Part shown: piece after piece, positions 34,301 through 45,264 of the stretch | Numbering within the stretch: the stretch's first letter is position 1 | How the letters are laid out: each line of letters starts with the position of its first letter | NCBI GenBank assembly: GCA_023078555.1 | Contig: CM041202.1 | Span: 4,708,022 to 4,772,021, forward strand | Length of the DNA: 64,000 nucleotides | Source of the DNA: Ulva prolifera | Taxonomy: Eukaryota > Chlorophyta > Ulvophyceae > Ulvales > Ulvaceae | Reading direction: 5' to 3' | Notes under the pieces: model-generated | Database searches by the model: none | Told to the model about the DNA's origin: nothing | Seen by the model: only the letters and a program-made list of their open reading frames with translations | Translations under genes and position numbers: made by a program

Positions 34301-37300
34301 ATTCACGGCCCGTCCACAGCCCTTAGACAGCGCATGCACAGCCCATTCACCTACTATTGTTCCACACTGTTGAATGTTGTTGAAGAGATCCATGCTAGCT
34401 TCTTGAGCTCGTCAACTGAAGCAAAGCGTGATCATGTGCTGGCTCGCTCAAGGGACATGGCATTCCTAGCAGCAATATGTATACAAATCGAGATTATTGC
34501 AGTATATATACACATACTTGGAGTAAGGCAGGATATATTCATCCGATCTGTGCGTGTCGGACACTCAGCTCGCTCTGGACAGCGCACCATGCTTTCGATG
34601 CTACTGGCTGTAGTGCACGTACACAACAACCAGGAGCACATAAAATGACATAGTACGTTACGATTAAAGCGCGAGGGCTCACTTGACTTCGCGGCTGATC
34701 TTTTAACCTGAGCTGCGCGACGTGTGCCCGAGTGTGGGCATTCGCATGACACCTCGACGGGCTGCCGAGCTGACAACCTTGCCCACATGAGTGCATACTA
34801 AGTAGAACGTGTGCGTCTGGACGCTTGGGACCTCGACAACGCTCAGCCTGGTCCAAGCCGATCCAGGCTGCACGTTGGGCGACAGGACTGTCAGCATGTT
34901 ACGCACAACTTACTAAGACGATGAGAACACATTGTCGAACAGAAATGTGGATCGCTTTCAATCTCCTCTGTGCATCCCTCAGAACTAGCACGGATGTTTA
35001 TCGTGTATGATATCACAGTAACGTATGGAGTCGCCTCAAGCACAGATCCACAGATGTTTAATGAACTGGTAGGCTCCGTAGCCCCACTGTACCCCCATTG
35101 CTGAGGGGAATAATGCTCTGCAAGGGTATATCGCAACTTGAATATACCCCTCTCAAGGGTATACCGACATATCGAGATTATACCCCTTATTCTGTTGATT
35201 TTGAACTTATACCGGTATATATACCCTATACCCATATACCGGTATAACCCCTTATACCGGTATAGGCCAGCCCTACTTACTACCAAAAGTGAAATCATCA
35301 GCGGTGCACGTGCAACAGGCATGCCTGTTATGGCTGTGTAGGAGCTTCCTGTATAGGCAAAGGCACCGTAGTAAATGACCTCAGCGATGGAATGTACTCA
35401 TGCTGAATCGGGCATAGCTGTTTGAATGCCACAGAGCTGCCATTTTGTGTGCCAGGAAAGACACCGTCATGCTGTCATGCACTCAGTTTGCAGAGGCTGG
35501 GATTGAAAATTGGTGGTCAAATTTGGTGGTGTCTGAAATATGCACGTCCACATACGTGTAAGTCAGAAATGTATGATCTCAAGTGCCAGAGTTGTGAGCT
35601 CGGATGTGCTGCGTTATGACGCAGATGTGCTGTTTTGTCTGCTAGCGGAGGGGGTCATGCACTCCCGCTAAAGGGTGGGACCAGTAAGGGCGCGCACAAT
35701 CGACGGCGATTTTCACTGATTGGGCAAGCTCTGGACTATTGTTTACGTCTAATGCACAATCTGAGAGGTCTAACTCGTACGATTGGGGAAATCGGCCCGT
35801 ATTCGCCGATCAGGCTTCTTGGGTTGGGGAGAATCGCCATTTGGGGAGCACGGCTCCCCAATCCTCCCCGATCCTTCCCAATCGCACAGCCGCTTGCCCA
35901 ATCCTTCCCAAACCATCTCTGTTTAGGCTATCATTGCATTTAGGAGCCCCTGGGGGGTCGCGACTGTTTCTATGGCCCCGCCAGGTGCTCATGTGGTAAT
36001 GTTGGAGTCTGAAGTCCGACCATCATGCCACTACGGCCCGGAACTCAATGTGTACACACCTGTGTGATACCTATTTAAGGCATGAAATATGTACCTCAGT
36101 TTAGCATACATCCTCTCCCGTTGGAGCACGTATCAGCTGACAGACACCTGTGCATGATTTGTTGTCATTCACCGTCGCAGCACTCTGCTCATCCAGGTCA
36201 GAGCTCTTCAAGCAATTTCAGTTACTTGTATTTAGAGCTATGAGTTACAGTTCTGCGGACCGTATGATCGCAATGTAGCATCACTATCACTGCCAATGAG
36301 CAGCCTCAATGGCAACCATATACCATATCCGGCTGCATTAAGATACGATGCTGCCAATCGACATTGTCTGATATAAAAGGAAGAGTCATCCGCGCCATAT
36401 GCACGTGTTGGGTGCTTGTAATCGAAGGTGTCACATCCGTTGAGCTGATGCCTCTTCGATAAGGCAGCCGCAATACACTGTAGCCCAGTGTGGATGTGCG
36501 CTGGTGTGGATGCGTGGCTGACTGAAGCGGGCTAGCAGATTACCCAACCAGGTATCACCTCGGTGTAGTGTGGACATTGATTAAAAAATAAAGACGGTGG
36601 TTCAGAGCAGTTGCAATGTGAAGGCCTCCGTGCAGCTGCAGAGCTGGAAATAGTTCGCAGATCGTGCAGCTCATGAATCAATGCTTACTCCACTGAATCC
36701 CTGGACTGCCCTGTGTAGTCTCATCGTTGTATAGTGGGAGGTGGTGAGTAGGCTCAGTGAGTCTCTTGCAACATGTGCATTTTCAGTACATGCACCATAT
36801 GTGTCCAGTCTTTCGCAAGGAGGCTACATGAAAGTGAAGCATATCTCAGCTGATAAGTCTCCGGCGTATCTGTGGACTGATTTTATGTGTCGCAGTTGTG
36901 TCGCGTTGCGAATGATCACCGCATTCTGCTCTCACCGATGCGCAATTCATCAACCCAGTTTGCCAGCAGGCGCTACTGTCTGGCAAAACTGCAATATGTT
37001 ACCGCATGGTCCTATCGCAGATTAATCTGGCATTACCATTGCTGGTGCATGCGCGCGCAGGGGCTTGGCATCTCACGGGATCACGTTGGTAACCTTTGTA
37101 TGCCACACGCACATACATTCAGTACACTATAATTTAACAATTGACGTCCAGATAACCGCTAGCCGGCGATGGTCAGACAGGTTCACGGCAGCCCAACTTC
37201 GTTACACATGGTGAGGTCACCCACACACACAACGAAAATGTACCAAGCACCAACAGAAGCAACAAAATCGTGTGTTGTATATCAATTTTGATGCTCTCCG

Positions 37301-40300
37301 TGCACTGGACACGATGCCGCGCGATTGGGGAACAAATAAGCGCGATTGGGGAGAATCGCCCGTTCGCTGAAATGGGTCATCGCGTTGGGGAGGCTCCCCA
37401 ACGCTGGGATCGACCTCCCAGAGTGCCCAAACAACATAGACAATACTCAAATGCTTCCCCAATTTGGCAAATTCGCTGTCGAATTTGCGCGCCCTTACTG
37501 TTCCCACCCTTTAGCGGGAGTGCATGACCGCCTGCTAGCGAAGACACAGACCACCATCATGCACTGAAGTGCAGCAGCTGCATCTGACGAGGAGTAGCCA
37601 TGGTCCTTGACACATGCAGAAAATTGCTTGAGCATTTGTGGTTCAAAACATGGAAACACGAATGGATTCACAGGCGGTACACGAGTCTGGGCTCGCTCAA
37701 CTTGAAGTGCATCAACTGGCACCGGTACATGCTGGTCAAATTGAAGTATAGCAGCTACGACCGTTTGCTTTGAGATGCAACAAGTTGCTCCTGCAACTCT
37801 GTGACTGGTATGTTTCAGCTCTTGGGGGCAAGCGTGTCTAGCTGGTTTCTTCAATCAATTCCAGCATTTCCGTTGCAGCGAGGCAATGGCATCTCCGCAA
37901 CACATGATTGTATTCTGTAACCAAGAAAACAAACACTGCAGCCGGCAACAATAGGTACACCGCTCAGGCATCAGTTGTGGTGGGACCAGCACCACTGCAG
38001 ATAATCATGACAAACATTTCTAGTACACGCTACGCTGAGCTTGCTGCGATTGTTCCACCAACTGCAGTTCGAATGTTGCTGCATATTCACTGCTGTGCAC
38101 TCGGCTGAAACTGCATGACGCACACATGTGAACAACGAAATCTTCGTGTGAAAAACGGCTGCATCGATGGCGCTTCCAGCACCACACCAATCATTCACAG
38201 CAAGCATTGAACCATACTAATATCTTTGGGACGTTCACGAGGCAGCAGCAGCGGTTCAGCGAGGTTTTGCCTGTGGTGGCCGGACCTGACCCGGCAGACC
38301 ATCTACCACCTATGTCACGTATGCACAACATAGGTACAGCAGCTGACCAAACTACGTTGTGTGTAGGTATCACTGGCGCAGGATTCGTGAGGGAAAGGTG
38401 ACACGGACATCATCACCCTGGGGATCAAGGCACATAGCTACTAGCGCCATGATCGCAGGGGCGTTCGATACGGCTGAGACTATGCAGACATGATGTGGAG
38501 ATATACAGTAGTATGCCTGTTAAGCTGGAGGCTGTGCAGCACAGGATGGCGCATGCGAGTTCCAGCCTGTGATTAGACCCGGAGTCTGCAGCCTAGTGGT
38601 TTAGAATCCTTTGGATGTTCCCTAGAGCATATACTTTGACTACTCGGGTGGAGGCTTCAGGCAGCGCGGGCAGGCACGAGATCTGCCTGCAGGCCACTGT
38701 TCCCCAGCTGGGCCCAGTGAGCGGGAGACATAACCGCTCAAAGGGGAGTCACGCTGCCTTGTCGTGCTGTCCTATGTCAATAGCCGACGGGCGGCCATGC
38801 AATATGCATTACTTGTCGAGCCTTCCAGATCGGTTCGACGGTGGTTACAAAGCTTCATGGATGTGAATGCTTGCCACTATTACGCCGACACCATCAGCAA
38901 GCATAGTGTCGATGCAAATCTACACTACAATGTGCTGCAATGTGTTTAGAACGTGCGCACAGGAATGTACCCTTCTTTTATGGCCAAACCGAGCCGATGA
39001 CCTTCCTGCCTTGTTCTCTTGAATGATGAGAAAGAGCATGAGTCAACACGCATGATGAACCAAAGGCAGGATATGTAGATTCTTGCCTGTTGCTGAGACA
39101 CAGGCACGCCAGCGCAATGCGCATACTCTCGAGCACACAGGCGCCTGCCTTGGCTGTGTATCATGACCTGGGCACGCAGCTGCAACAAGGACCACGCGTG
39201 CATATGCATATGCAGCCCTGCAACTCGCGTAACATGCATGCAGAAGCAGCATCAGAACAATCTGATATGTCGTAGCAGGTCCATAGCTTGTCGCAGACCT
39301 AGCCCTCATGATCTGATGCTACTGGCTACACCGCTACGGTGAGTGTGAAATCACATATCACAGCTCTGAAGCAGGCTGCATGTTTGACAGGGGTGATGAC
39401 AACCATGCCTTGCTGCATGGTGTCTGGGTGTACAAGGATTCAACGACAAAGGACAGAGCAGGTCTACAGACATGACCTCGAATTGCAGAGGTCCCACGAG
39501 ACTCGATATGTCACCGCAAACTGGAGACAGAGTCGGACGCAACTAATACTTGGGCATCTCTCGATGTCCCTTGTAGCTCGCTCGACGGTAGAATGATCCA
39601 TTTGCATTGGGATCAAGCACACAGCCATGAATACTACCATCTACGTCCTTCATCGAATTCAATGATTGCAGCTGATGCTGGGCAGCCCCGAAGCTTGTGT
39701 ACGGATACAGATGCCAAATACACACGAACTACCTCTGACAGCAACATTTGCACTGGCTACTGGTAGGAAACGCACCGGTATGTCAAACACTTTGAGCCCA
39801 TGTTTTGCAAGGACTTGATCTAGAGCGTCCTGTTCTCTATCTCTGTCAGTTTCACCGGCTGCTCCAAGTTCTTCACTGATCCTTTTCTGGTCTTCCAGTT
39901 CCCTGATCTGCTTTCTCTCCCGCTTCTGCTTGGACCGCTGTCGCAACTGCATCACGAAGCCGAGTGGAATGTGAGAAAACTTCACCTGCGGACCTGAAAC
40001 TCACATAATGAGATACACTGAACTTGGTAGAAGCGCTAGTATACTTCGAGGCCCCTGAGCCTTTCAACCTTGCCGAAAACAAACGTTTTGCCCGCAGCTC
40101 TCTTGTGACATACACGCCAGTCGATCATTTATTTCGCCTTGTACTGCAGCCACAATCTTGTCAATAGTCAAAGCCAACTGGGCCTCCAGTAGACCTTCTG
40201 CCAGTCAACCCAGGGTTGAAACTCTGTTGGTGTAACTCCACTTTGCAAGAATCTCGCCACCGCCACAGCGATCCGATCCATCATGATATGGCCTAAGACA

Positions 40301-42886
40301 AGACGCAACACCAGGATGTCAGTGAAACGCAAAGAACAAGAAAGAACAAAAAAACATCAACATCAATAATATCCGATCTATGACACAGGGACGTAAGACT
40401 GCCGGAGTGGACCGTCTACCATATGTGTTCCACCTTCCGCCAACAGCATCAGGCAGACGCTCCTGGTCCGGAAGCTTCGGTGAGATTTCCGGTGCGCACA
40501 CTCTGAACTTGACATTGACAGCCAGTTCTGCCAATGACAGCCAGTTCTGCACCTCCCACCATCAGTGGTGTAGCAACAGCACAGGATCGCAGGAGCAGCC
40601 TGCCAGATTGACAGTGCAAGGATGACGTCCCTGACGGCTGAACCCATAACAACCATGCAATAGGGTAAGTGGCACACCGCTCAGCTCTGCGTTAGTTGCA
40701 GTGGACCATGTTGTAATACAAGTTGACACTGAAATTCTTCAGGCAAAAGCAGGATCAGAAACCACTCAGAGAGGCTGCGAAAGGGACATGTCAATCAGCC
40801 AGTCTAGTAACATTCAATAAAAATTCCACAATGCATTGCTATCTGAAATCCAGCGGCCACTCTCATAGATGGGCTTTGGGCGACTCTTGAGCACAAATAT
40901 GACTTTGCCGCAAGCTATGTAACTGATCAATACATATTCCTTCAAGATTCCCTCTTGGGTGATGTCGGGGAGGACGGAACAGATTAACATTTTGAAAGCC
41001 TCTGCGCTGGCATTTGCATGATGTGGCTGCTGCGCCGCAGGTGTCGCTGTGTTCTGTGGCGGCAGTATCTGACCATGAATGGAACTGAAAAAGCTGCTTC
41101 TGGCAGCACAGAATACTGCACTGAATTAAATGCAGTGACACACAACACATAATGCAGGCCCCCATTGTTGTTAAACAGCTCGCTATGATGCATGAAGCAG
41201 GCCTGATGGGTCATACTCCCATGAACATTTTGTACGCACATCTCGCTTGGGGCACCTCATGTCACCTACTTCATGTCACGGCTCACCGTCTTGCAAGATT
41301 GCAATAGTTCGCAACAACAACAACGCATAAATTCCTCATTCAATTATCCTCTTCACAGAATTGCGTTTGTATTGCGTCATCATCAGCCAAACCCTGGTAT
41401 GAGGACCCGCATCTGGCAATGTCCAACATGTTTGCTAAGCTTGCAACTTCACACACGGCGATAAAGCAGTTTTACTCTGGTACTTGTTGGCGCAGGGACA
41501 TATAGGATGCTAAATCTATATGCATTTGCCATGTGCACTGCACAACCGGAGCGCCATACATTTCATCAGTTCACAGGAATGGGTTGCGCCAAAGAAGACC
41601 AAGTACATTGCACAAGCACAATTAAATTATCTGCGTGTATCGTGAAGTTGTAAGAGTCGCTGCGTTGCAGTCCTTCTTCGGAAATACATGTGCAACGTGG
41701 ACACCCGATGTGCACCTGTGGTATACCTATTGTGCATCTCTCACTGCTCGACTTCATTTTGTCTGTAATAGCCGGTTTTGTCCAGAAACTAGATTCTCCT
41801 AACACTGTGCGTGATGCCTAAAAAAAAGGTTCTGAGCCTGTTTGGAAAATTCCCAAAGCTCAAACACCTTGCAGCCTCATGCGGAAGAATCCATTTCCCG
41901 AACAGACGTGGCCAGTCAGGTGCGGGATGTTATGCTTGTGAGGCACAAGTGCTGAGTCAGCACTGCTGACCCCCCTGACGGCACTATACGATCCAACTTT
42001 TCGAAGACCGAGCTATGCCAACTCATCGCGGCCTGAGGATGTCAAAGGAAAATACTAGCCCTGACTTGTAGCCAGCAGTGATAAGGATCCCCACTTGATG
42101 CGGTATCACAGATTGGAATTACTTCACTTACCAACCAAATCAAGACACCAACATAGACCATGCAAGGCACGCTGAACTGGGTTGTCCATGGCGCTGCTGC
42201 TCATGACTGCATGTCCCGTATATAGCGTGTTCAATCCATGTCGGCACCGATATTACACAAACTTGACGTTGCGCAGACATGTTTTGGCTGTGTCAGGTGT
42301 ACAGCAGACTTGAACGTGGCAATGCCCCTCCCCGGAACGGCCAGTCTTCACCAAAATTCTTGTAAAGCTGCGTGACACTAGGCAGCGCATGACAAGAGAA
42401 ATCTAATCACGGCCTACAACGGATATGGCCGCTGCACAGCTAAAATGGCAGCAGTGGGTACTTGCAGAAAGCTGTAGAGATACAAACCAGGAACTACGGT
42501 ATATGAGGCCACTGCATTAAGAGATTCATTAACACTGGGTAATCTACGTCGAACCGTGGGACACGTTTGCCGTGAAGCTCTCCCTGGCCTGCGTGGCTTC
42601 CCAGCATGGTAACCTGAGAACAACTCCAGGCACGCCATGTGTGATGCAACAAGCGAAGCATTGTAAATTCCCGTACCTTGCAGATTCGTTCGAGCGCGGC
42701 AGCCTCTTGGTCGTGCTGGATGGCATTCGCTGCGGAATCTCCGGCCGATCGCAGGCATTTGTCGAAGTCTTCGGTCTCGTGTCTATGTCTTGAACACATT
42801 TCCAGCTCTTTCATTCTGAACTCTTCCTTCGCATTCTTTCCCGCTCTTTTTGCCTGGTCTTTTAGAGTCCTCAACTCCTGCGACAT
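22247..42886 (-). CDS. OTUD6-like: OTUD6-type OTU-domain deubiquitinase, 4 exons over 20.6 kb
   Basis: Predicted cysteine protease that removes ubiquitin. Four exons (42886-42677, 39946-39776, 30949-30668, 22384-22247) join in phase 0 without stops into about 266 residues, close to the usual length of about 290. Residues 1-127 are charged coiled coil (for example LKDQAKRAGKNAKEEF and RSKQKRERKQIRELEDQKR). The OTU domain follows: DIPADGNCMYRAL with catalytic Cys about residue 132, then LREMAANYIESRQDEFSPFI, NEWGSQVELQALAEALGVQI, and YLEHAYTCGQHYNSVV with catalytic His about residue 258. The exon 2/3 joint DIP|ADGNCMY and the exon 3/4 joint VQIQ|VFTGSYP fall exactly where the family is continuous. 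Donors are GTACGG, GTGCGT and GTATGT; acceptors all end TGCAG. The Met at 42886 is the first in its frame. The family usually has a few more residues before this point, so an upstream exon may be missing. All nearby transposons lie in introns or flanks. Confidence 0.9.
22385..24487. other. OTU intron 3, part without recognised elements
   Basis: Nothing assigned. Two plus-strand frames look somewhat protein-like, 23064-23255 (RYFRVKRPDAPHKFAWPKLD) and about 23438-23560 (PPKLKGVRPLSLTYGTEFNM). They have no motif I know and are probably decayed transposon sequence. Confidence 0.4.
24488..24589. repeat. 47-bp near-perfect palindrome (fold-back)
   Basis: The left arm 24488-24534 and right arm 24543-24589 are inverted copies with three mismatches around an 8-bp loop (GACACGAC). 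The right arm reads GTCCAGTGGTAGAGCGG, which resembles a tRNA D-arm/A box. No TSD is seen. It could be a fold-back MITE or two head-to-head SINE heads. Confidence 0.85.
25535..25815 (+). repeat. ~29-bp AT-rich minisatellite, ~9 units
   Basis: The unit is approximately GTATTATATTCAGCATCAC plus TGTATCATAA, with small TGTA insertions in some units. It ends in TGTATGTATCTATGTATCC and then abuts the first composite repeat. Confidence 0.9.
25826..28080 (+). repeat. Three tandem ~0.8-kb composite hairpin-ended repeats
   Basis: Units at about 25826-26620, 26640-27425 and 27455-28076. Each begins (T)TGTCCGGCGGCTGCTCC or a close variant. Each contains three or four modules built on CACCTCTGGCCACGC(T/G)GGC and CTCCGCCACGGA(T/C)GCGGC, plus a GGCCCCCCTTCGGGCCCCCC tract. 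Each ends with hairpin AGCCCCCC-GAA-GGGGGGCT followed by CGTCGCTTG; unit 3 has a damaged hairpin. Units are separated by TGTA/TCTA repeats. Long ORFs on both strands come from the GC-rich modules and differ between units, so they are not genes. Confidence 0.88.
29468..30667. other. OTU intron 3, upstream part
   Basis: No repeat ends or domains recognised. Minus-strand frames at 29909-29703 and 30665-30279 are open but show no known motif, and the OTU protein is complete without them. Confidence 0.45.
30668..30949 (-). CDS. OTUD6-like: OTU gene exon 3 (catalytic Cys, core)
   Basis: 94 codons from ADGNCMYRAL to GVQIQ. The acceptor is CTCGTGTGCAG and the donor is CAG|GTATGT. It contains the Asp and Cys of the active site and the WGSQVEL segment. 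Confidence 0.92.
30950..31912. other. OTU intron 2, part adjacent to exon 3
   Basis: I see no coding domain, TIRs or tandem arrays. Only short overlapping ORFs are present. Confidence 0.45.
31913..32657 (+). mobile_element. TIR element with acidic ORF, internally deleted copy
   Basis: 745 bp. The left end CCGTACTAAATTAAACCCAT matches the inverted right end TCGTACTAAATCAAACCCAT (18 of 20), with TA on both sides (31911-31912, 32658-32659). Further inner TIR identity includes GGCCACCGTTATGC. The TA TSD suggests Tc1/mariner or a relative. Its ORF is shared with the inverted relative at 62.3-63.3 kb, which runs further, so this copy has an internal deletion. Confidence 0.75.
32258..32482 (+). CDS. 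Acidic N-terminal ORF of the TIR element, truncated
   Basis: A 74-codon frame. The likely real start is the second Met (32273, MSDSDSIGDDADVDEQQYGD). It is very rich in Asp, Glu and Tyr, and contains EIGDSQCSIESSLPSDDGQQ, which is conserved in the copy at 62.6-62.9 kb (about three quarters identical by eye). Acidic N-termini occur in several transposase families, but no catalytic motif is visible, so the function is open. The frame ends early compared with the other copy. Confidence 0.5.
   Translation: MCLANMSDSDSIGDDADVDEQQYGDDHYDYDKHVNYDSDVYAGMYEIGDSQCSIESSLPSDDGQQGRGELLRTC
32660..33817. other. OTU intron 2, unassigned
   Basis: 32660-32900 is dense in CGTAT/ATACG words (such as CCGTATCGAGTC, CCGCATACACCG, CTGTACCGTATG), suggesting a decayed TIR element. 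The overlapping 172-aa plus-strand and 98-aa minus-strand frames at 33.3-33.8 kb have no motif I recognise. Confidence 0.4.
33826..35275. mobile_element. hAT-like element, TAGGGCTGGCC family, copy 2
   Basis: 1450 bp with TIR TAGGGCTGGCC at both ends and a perfect 8-bp TSD CTTACTAC (33818-33825, 35276-35283). Sub-terminal sequence has many TATACCGGTATA and AAGGGGTATA words. Near 34255-34330 there is a 22-bp tandem repeat (about three units of the CCCGTCCATCACCCATTCAC type). There is no transposase frame, and the 105-138 aa ORFs overlap one another. Inner sequence matches 28083-29454 almost end to end. Confidence 0.92.
35614..37854 (-). pseudogene. Unrecognised ORF split by a Mutator-like element
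   Basis: From 37854 to 37540 a minus-strand frame reads like a real protein (KQTVVAAILQFDQHVPVPVD, VNPFVFPCFEPQMLKQFSAC, HGYSSSDAAAALQCMMV). If the element 35648-37531 and one TSD copy are removed, the frame crosses the joint and stops after eight more codons at 35614. I do not recognise it. It lies in OTU intron 2 on the same strand, but the OTU protein is complete without it. A decayed transposon ORF or a lost exon are both possible. Confidence 0.35.
35648..37531. mobile_element. Mutator-like (MULE-type) non-autonomous element, copy 2
   Basis: 1884 bp. The first ~45 bases (GGTCATGCACTCCCGCTAAA, then GGGTGGGACCAGTAAGGGCG) are repeated inverted at the right end with a single change in that stretch. 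The perfect 9-bp TSD CTGCTAGCG is at 35639-35647 and 37532-37540. A 9-bp TSD with long TIRs points to Mutator. Sub-terminal sequence is rich in GATTGGGGA and inverted TCCCCAATC words. No transposase was found inside. Confidence 0.85.
37855..39775. other. OTU intron 2, part adjacent to exon 2
   Basis: No supported feature. The plus-strand frame 38207-38401 (GTFTRQQQRFSEVLPVVAGP) looks mildly protein-like but has no motif I can name. Confidence 0.4.
39776..39946 (-). CDS. OTUD6-like: OTU gene exon 2 (basic coiled coil)
   Basis: 57 codons from LRQRSKQKRER to LKVFDIP. The acceptor is GTGATGCAG and the donor is CCG|GTGCGT. It matches the basic helix just before the OTU domain in OTUD6 proteins. 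Confidence 0.85.
39947..42676. other. OTU intron 1
   Basis: A 2.7-kb GT-AG intron. No TIRs or LTRs recognised. Minus-strand frames at 40552-40319 and 41241-40984 are open but are not needed for the OTU reading frame. Confidence 0.5.
42677..42886 (-). CDS. OTUD6-like: OTU gene exon 1 (coiled coil)
   Basis: 70 codons from ATG at 42886 to ICK, with donor AAG|GTACGG. The frame is open further upstream, and a possible acceptor (GCTGCTCCAG, about 42904) precedes the ATG, so it may be an internal exon. Confidence 0.75.
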
Positions 42887-44086
42887 TGCCCGCGCCGTGA
42901 ATCTGGAGCAGCGAATTGCGCATATGGCCAGCGCAGATCAGCAGATGCTAGCTCGCACGAACCCTTTTGTGACGATGCATCATCTGCCCTTTGGTCTCAT
43001 TCCGTTCGAGAGAATCTTGTACCATCTTGTTTCAGCGGTTGGTGTCAACTTTTTTTCAGGCAAGAGCAAGTACTAGCGTTGAACGTTCCAAGAAGTATTC
43101 AAAATCTCTTACGAAGCGTTATAGTTGAAGGCGAAAAGCGTGGTCACCGTGACAGATATATTCGGTCAGAGTGCAGGCCCATACGAGATGTAAAGCCGAC
43201 TGAGTCAGACAACTCGGGTCGCGCCTGACTCGGGGCACTAGCAGCGAGACTTACATGACTCGGACTGGCGCTGCCAAGCAGCACACGGCATCAGTGCCAC
43301 TGTTCATGGCCGTATCCTGTTGTGACGTGGCTAATGGCGTGCGTTCCCACATCTGACGTGACGGTTTGAATACCTGAAGACACATTTGCAGTCAGGCGGC
43401 CTGACTCAGGCCATTGCAGCGAAGCGAGCGCGCAGGTTGGTCGGATCTAGAAGCTATATGTGATGTGCATTGGAAATGTCTGGTAGACCTGAAACTTACT
43501 GGCTCCATCTCTTTGCCCTGACAATTCAACAGCTTCGCGACAGACCAGGCCTTGCAATGTGGTACGAACGACGAATGTGACAGATTACCTAATCCTTACT
43601 AAGATACGCCGAAAACGTATGATGTCAGGTCATGTACGCTTCTTACGTCGTATAATATCTGAATCTCCAATACTGCCGCATATGGCGAAACTGCGCCGTA
43701 AGGCGTATTAGATGCCATATAAACGTATGATGCACCGTATGACCGTATGATGTGCCGTACATGCCCTTGATGACCCATACGATGGTCATATACGCATGTT
43801 TGATTGCACACTGAGGGCATGAGGTAGGGCCGTTGATGGTTTGAGAGCGTTATCATCCCTAGTGTGAGCAAAGTAGCATACATATGAAATACTTTAAATA
43901 TACCCAACAATAGCATGCATGTATCTCGTTTAGAGATACGGGTTGTGATGAAGCTTGGCCCAGGGCGGCTGCAGCAGTGCAATTGGTCAAGCAGGCATAT
44001 AAAGCGCATCATGCACCCGTACATGACCAACATATTGAACTTATGTAACCATCGTATTGAACCGTATATGACCACAGTATTTATAT
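42887..44086. other. Region upstream of the OTU gene
   Basis: Should hold the OTU promoter and any missing first exon; I see no convincing promoter motif. 43590-44080 is dense in CGTATGA/TCATACG words and may be a decayed TIR element related to the one near 32.7 kb. Confidence 0.4.
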
Positions 44087-44915
44087 GTGACCATCATCCC
44101 CGTTAGAGCACTCGCGACCGCGTTTCCCGCGAAAGTCGCTACCCGGTTTGCGGGTGGGCAGACCATCCACTATTGGACCGGGTTGCGGCCGTCGTGCTGG
44201 GGCGAAGACGTCGAAGTCGGCGTCGATGTTTCAGACCCCAACGGCGCACACAACGAGCTGTCACAATGCATGCGCCTGCGGGCAGCAGCGTGGTGACAAG
44301 TGCACCCATGCACGATCAGTCCGCGGATCAGACGCAGGGGTAAGCCGACAGTAGGATTGTCCCGGAGTAGTGAGGGAGATCCTACGAGGATCTCCCGCCG
44401 TTATCTTGACTGTTCAGTGTGCATATATGGCTGTGCACACACAGAGCTGTAACCATTTTCTTCACTGTTTCACGGTACTAGCAGTATCCAATCTCTTCCT
44501 CGCATTCCTCGGTTCTACCTCTGTGCGCAGCAGGTATGGAATGCTGGTTACCTGACTTGACTTAAGACTGCGCGTCTGACCTGCAGATAGATAGCCTTGT
44601 CACAATGCATGAGCCTGCAGGCAGCAGTGTGGTGACACGTGTACCCATGCACGGACGATCCGCGGATCCAGTGTAGGGGTAAGCCGCCAACCGGGATTGT
44701 CTCGATGTAGTGAGGGAGATCGTGCGAGGGTTTCCCGCCGTAACCTTGAGTGTTCAGTGTGCATATATGGATGTGCACACTATGATCTGTAACCATTCTT
44801 CTTACTGTTTCCCGGTGCTAGCACTCTTTTTAAGCGTTCCTCGGTTCTACCTCTGTGCGCAGCAGGTATGGAACGCTGGCTGCCCAGACCTGACATGTTC
44901 TAAAGACTGCGCGTC

Positions 44916-45264
44916 TGTCAGAAAGTCTATCCTTCGTCAGGTCAGACGCGCAGTCTTATGTCAAGTCAGGAGGCCAGCATCTCATACCTGCTGCGCACAG
45001 AGGTAGAACCGGAGAGATGCTGAGGGGAGACAAGATACAACTAGTACCGTGAAACAATGAAGAGAATGGTTACAGATCTCAGTGTGCAAAGGCTTATATG
45101 CACACTGAACACACAAGGTTACGACGGGAAATCCTCGCGGGATCTCTCTCACTACATCGAGACAATCTCGGCTGGTGGCTTACCCCTGCACTGGATCCGC
45201 GGATCGTCCGTGCATGGGTGCACCTGTCACCACACTGCTGCCCGCAGGCTCATGCATTGTGACA
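44916..45264 (-). repeat. 3' LTR of E2 (subfamily II)
   Basis: 349 bp, TGTCAGAAAGTC to CATTGTGACA on the plus strand. The inner border has the polypurine tract, ATGGGGGAG on the element strand. It differs from the 5' LTR at five single bases. Confidence 0.95.

Noticed and set aside
40319-41241. Extra OTU exons in intron 1 (frames 40552-40319 and 41241-40984)
   Set aside because: The exon 1-exon 2 joint already gives a continuous coiled coil of normal length in phase 0; adding these would not improve the match.
43160-43445. Paired GACTGAGTCAGAC-like and GCCTGACTCAGGCC words as TIRs of another element
   Set aside because: Arms are short and mismatched and no TSD could be found.
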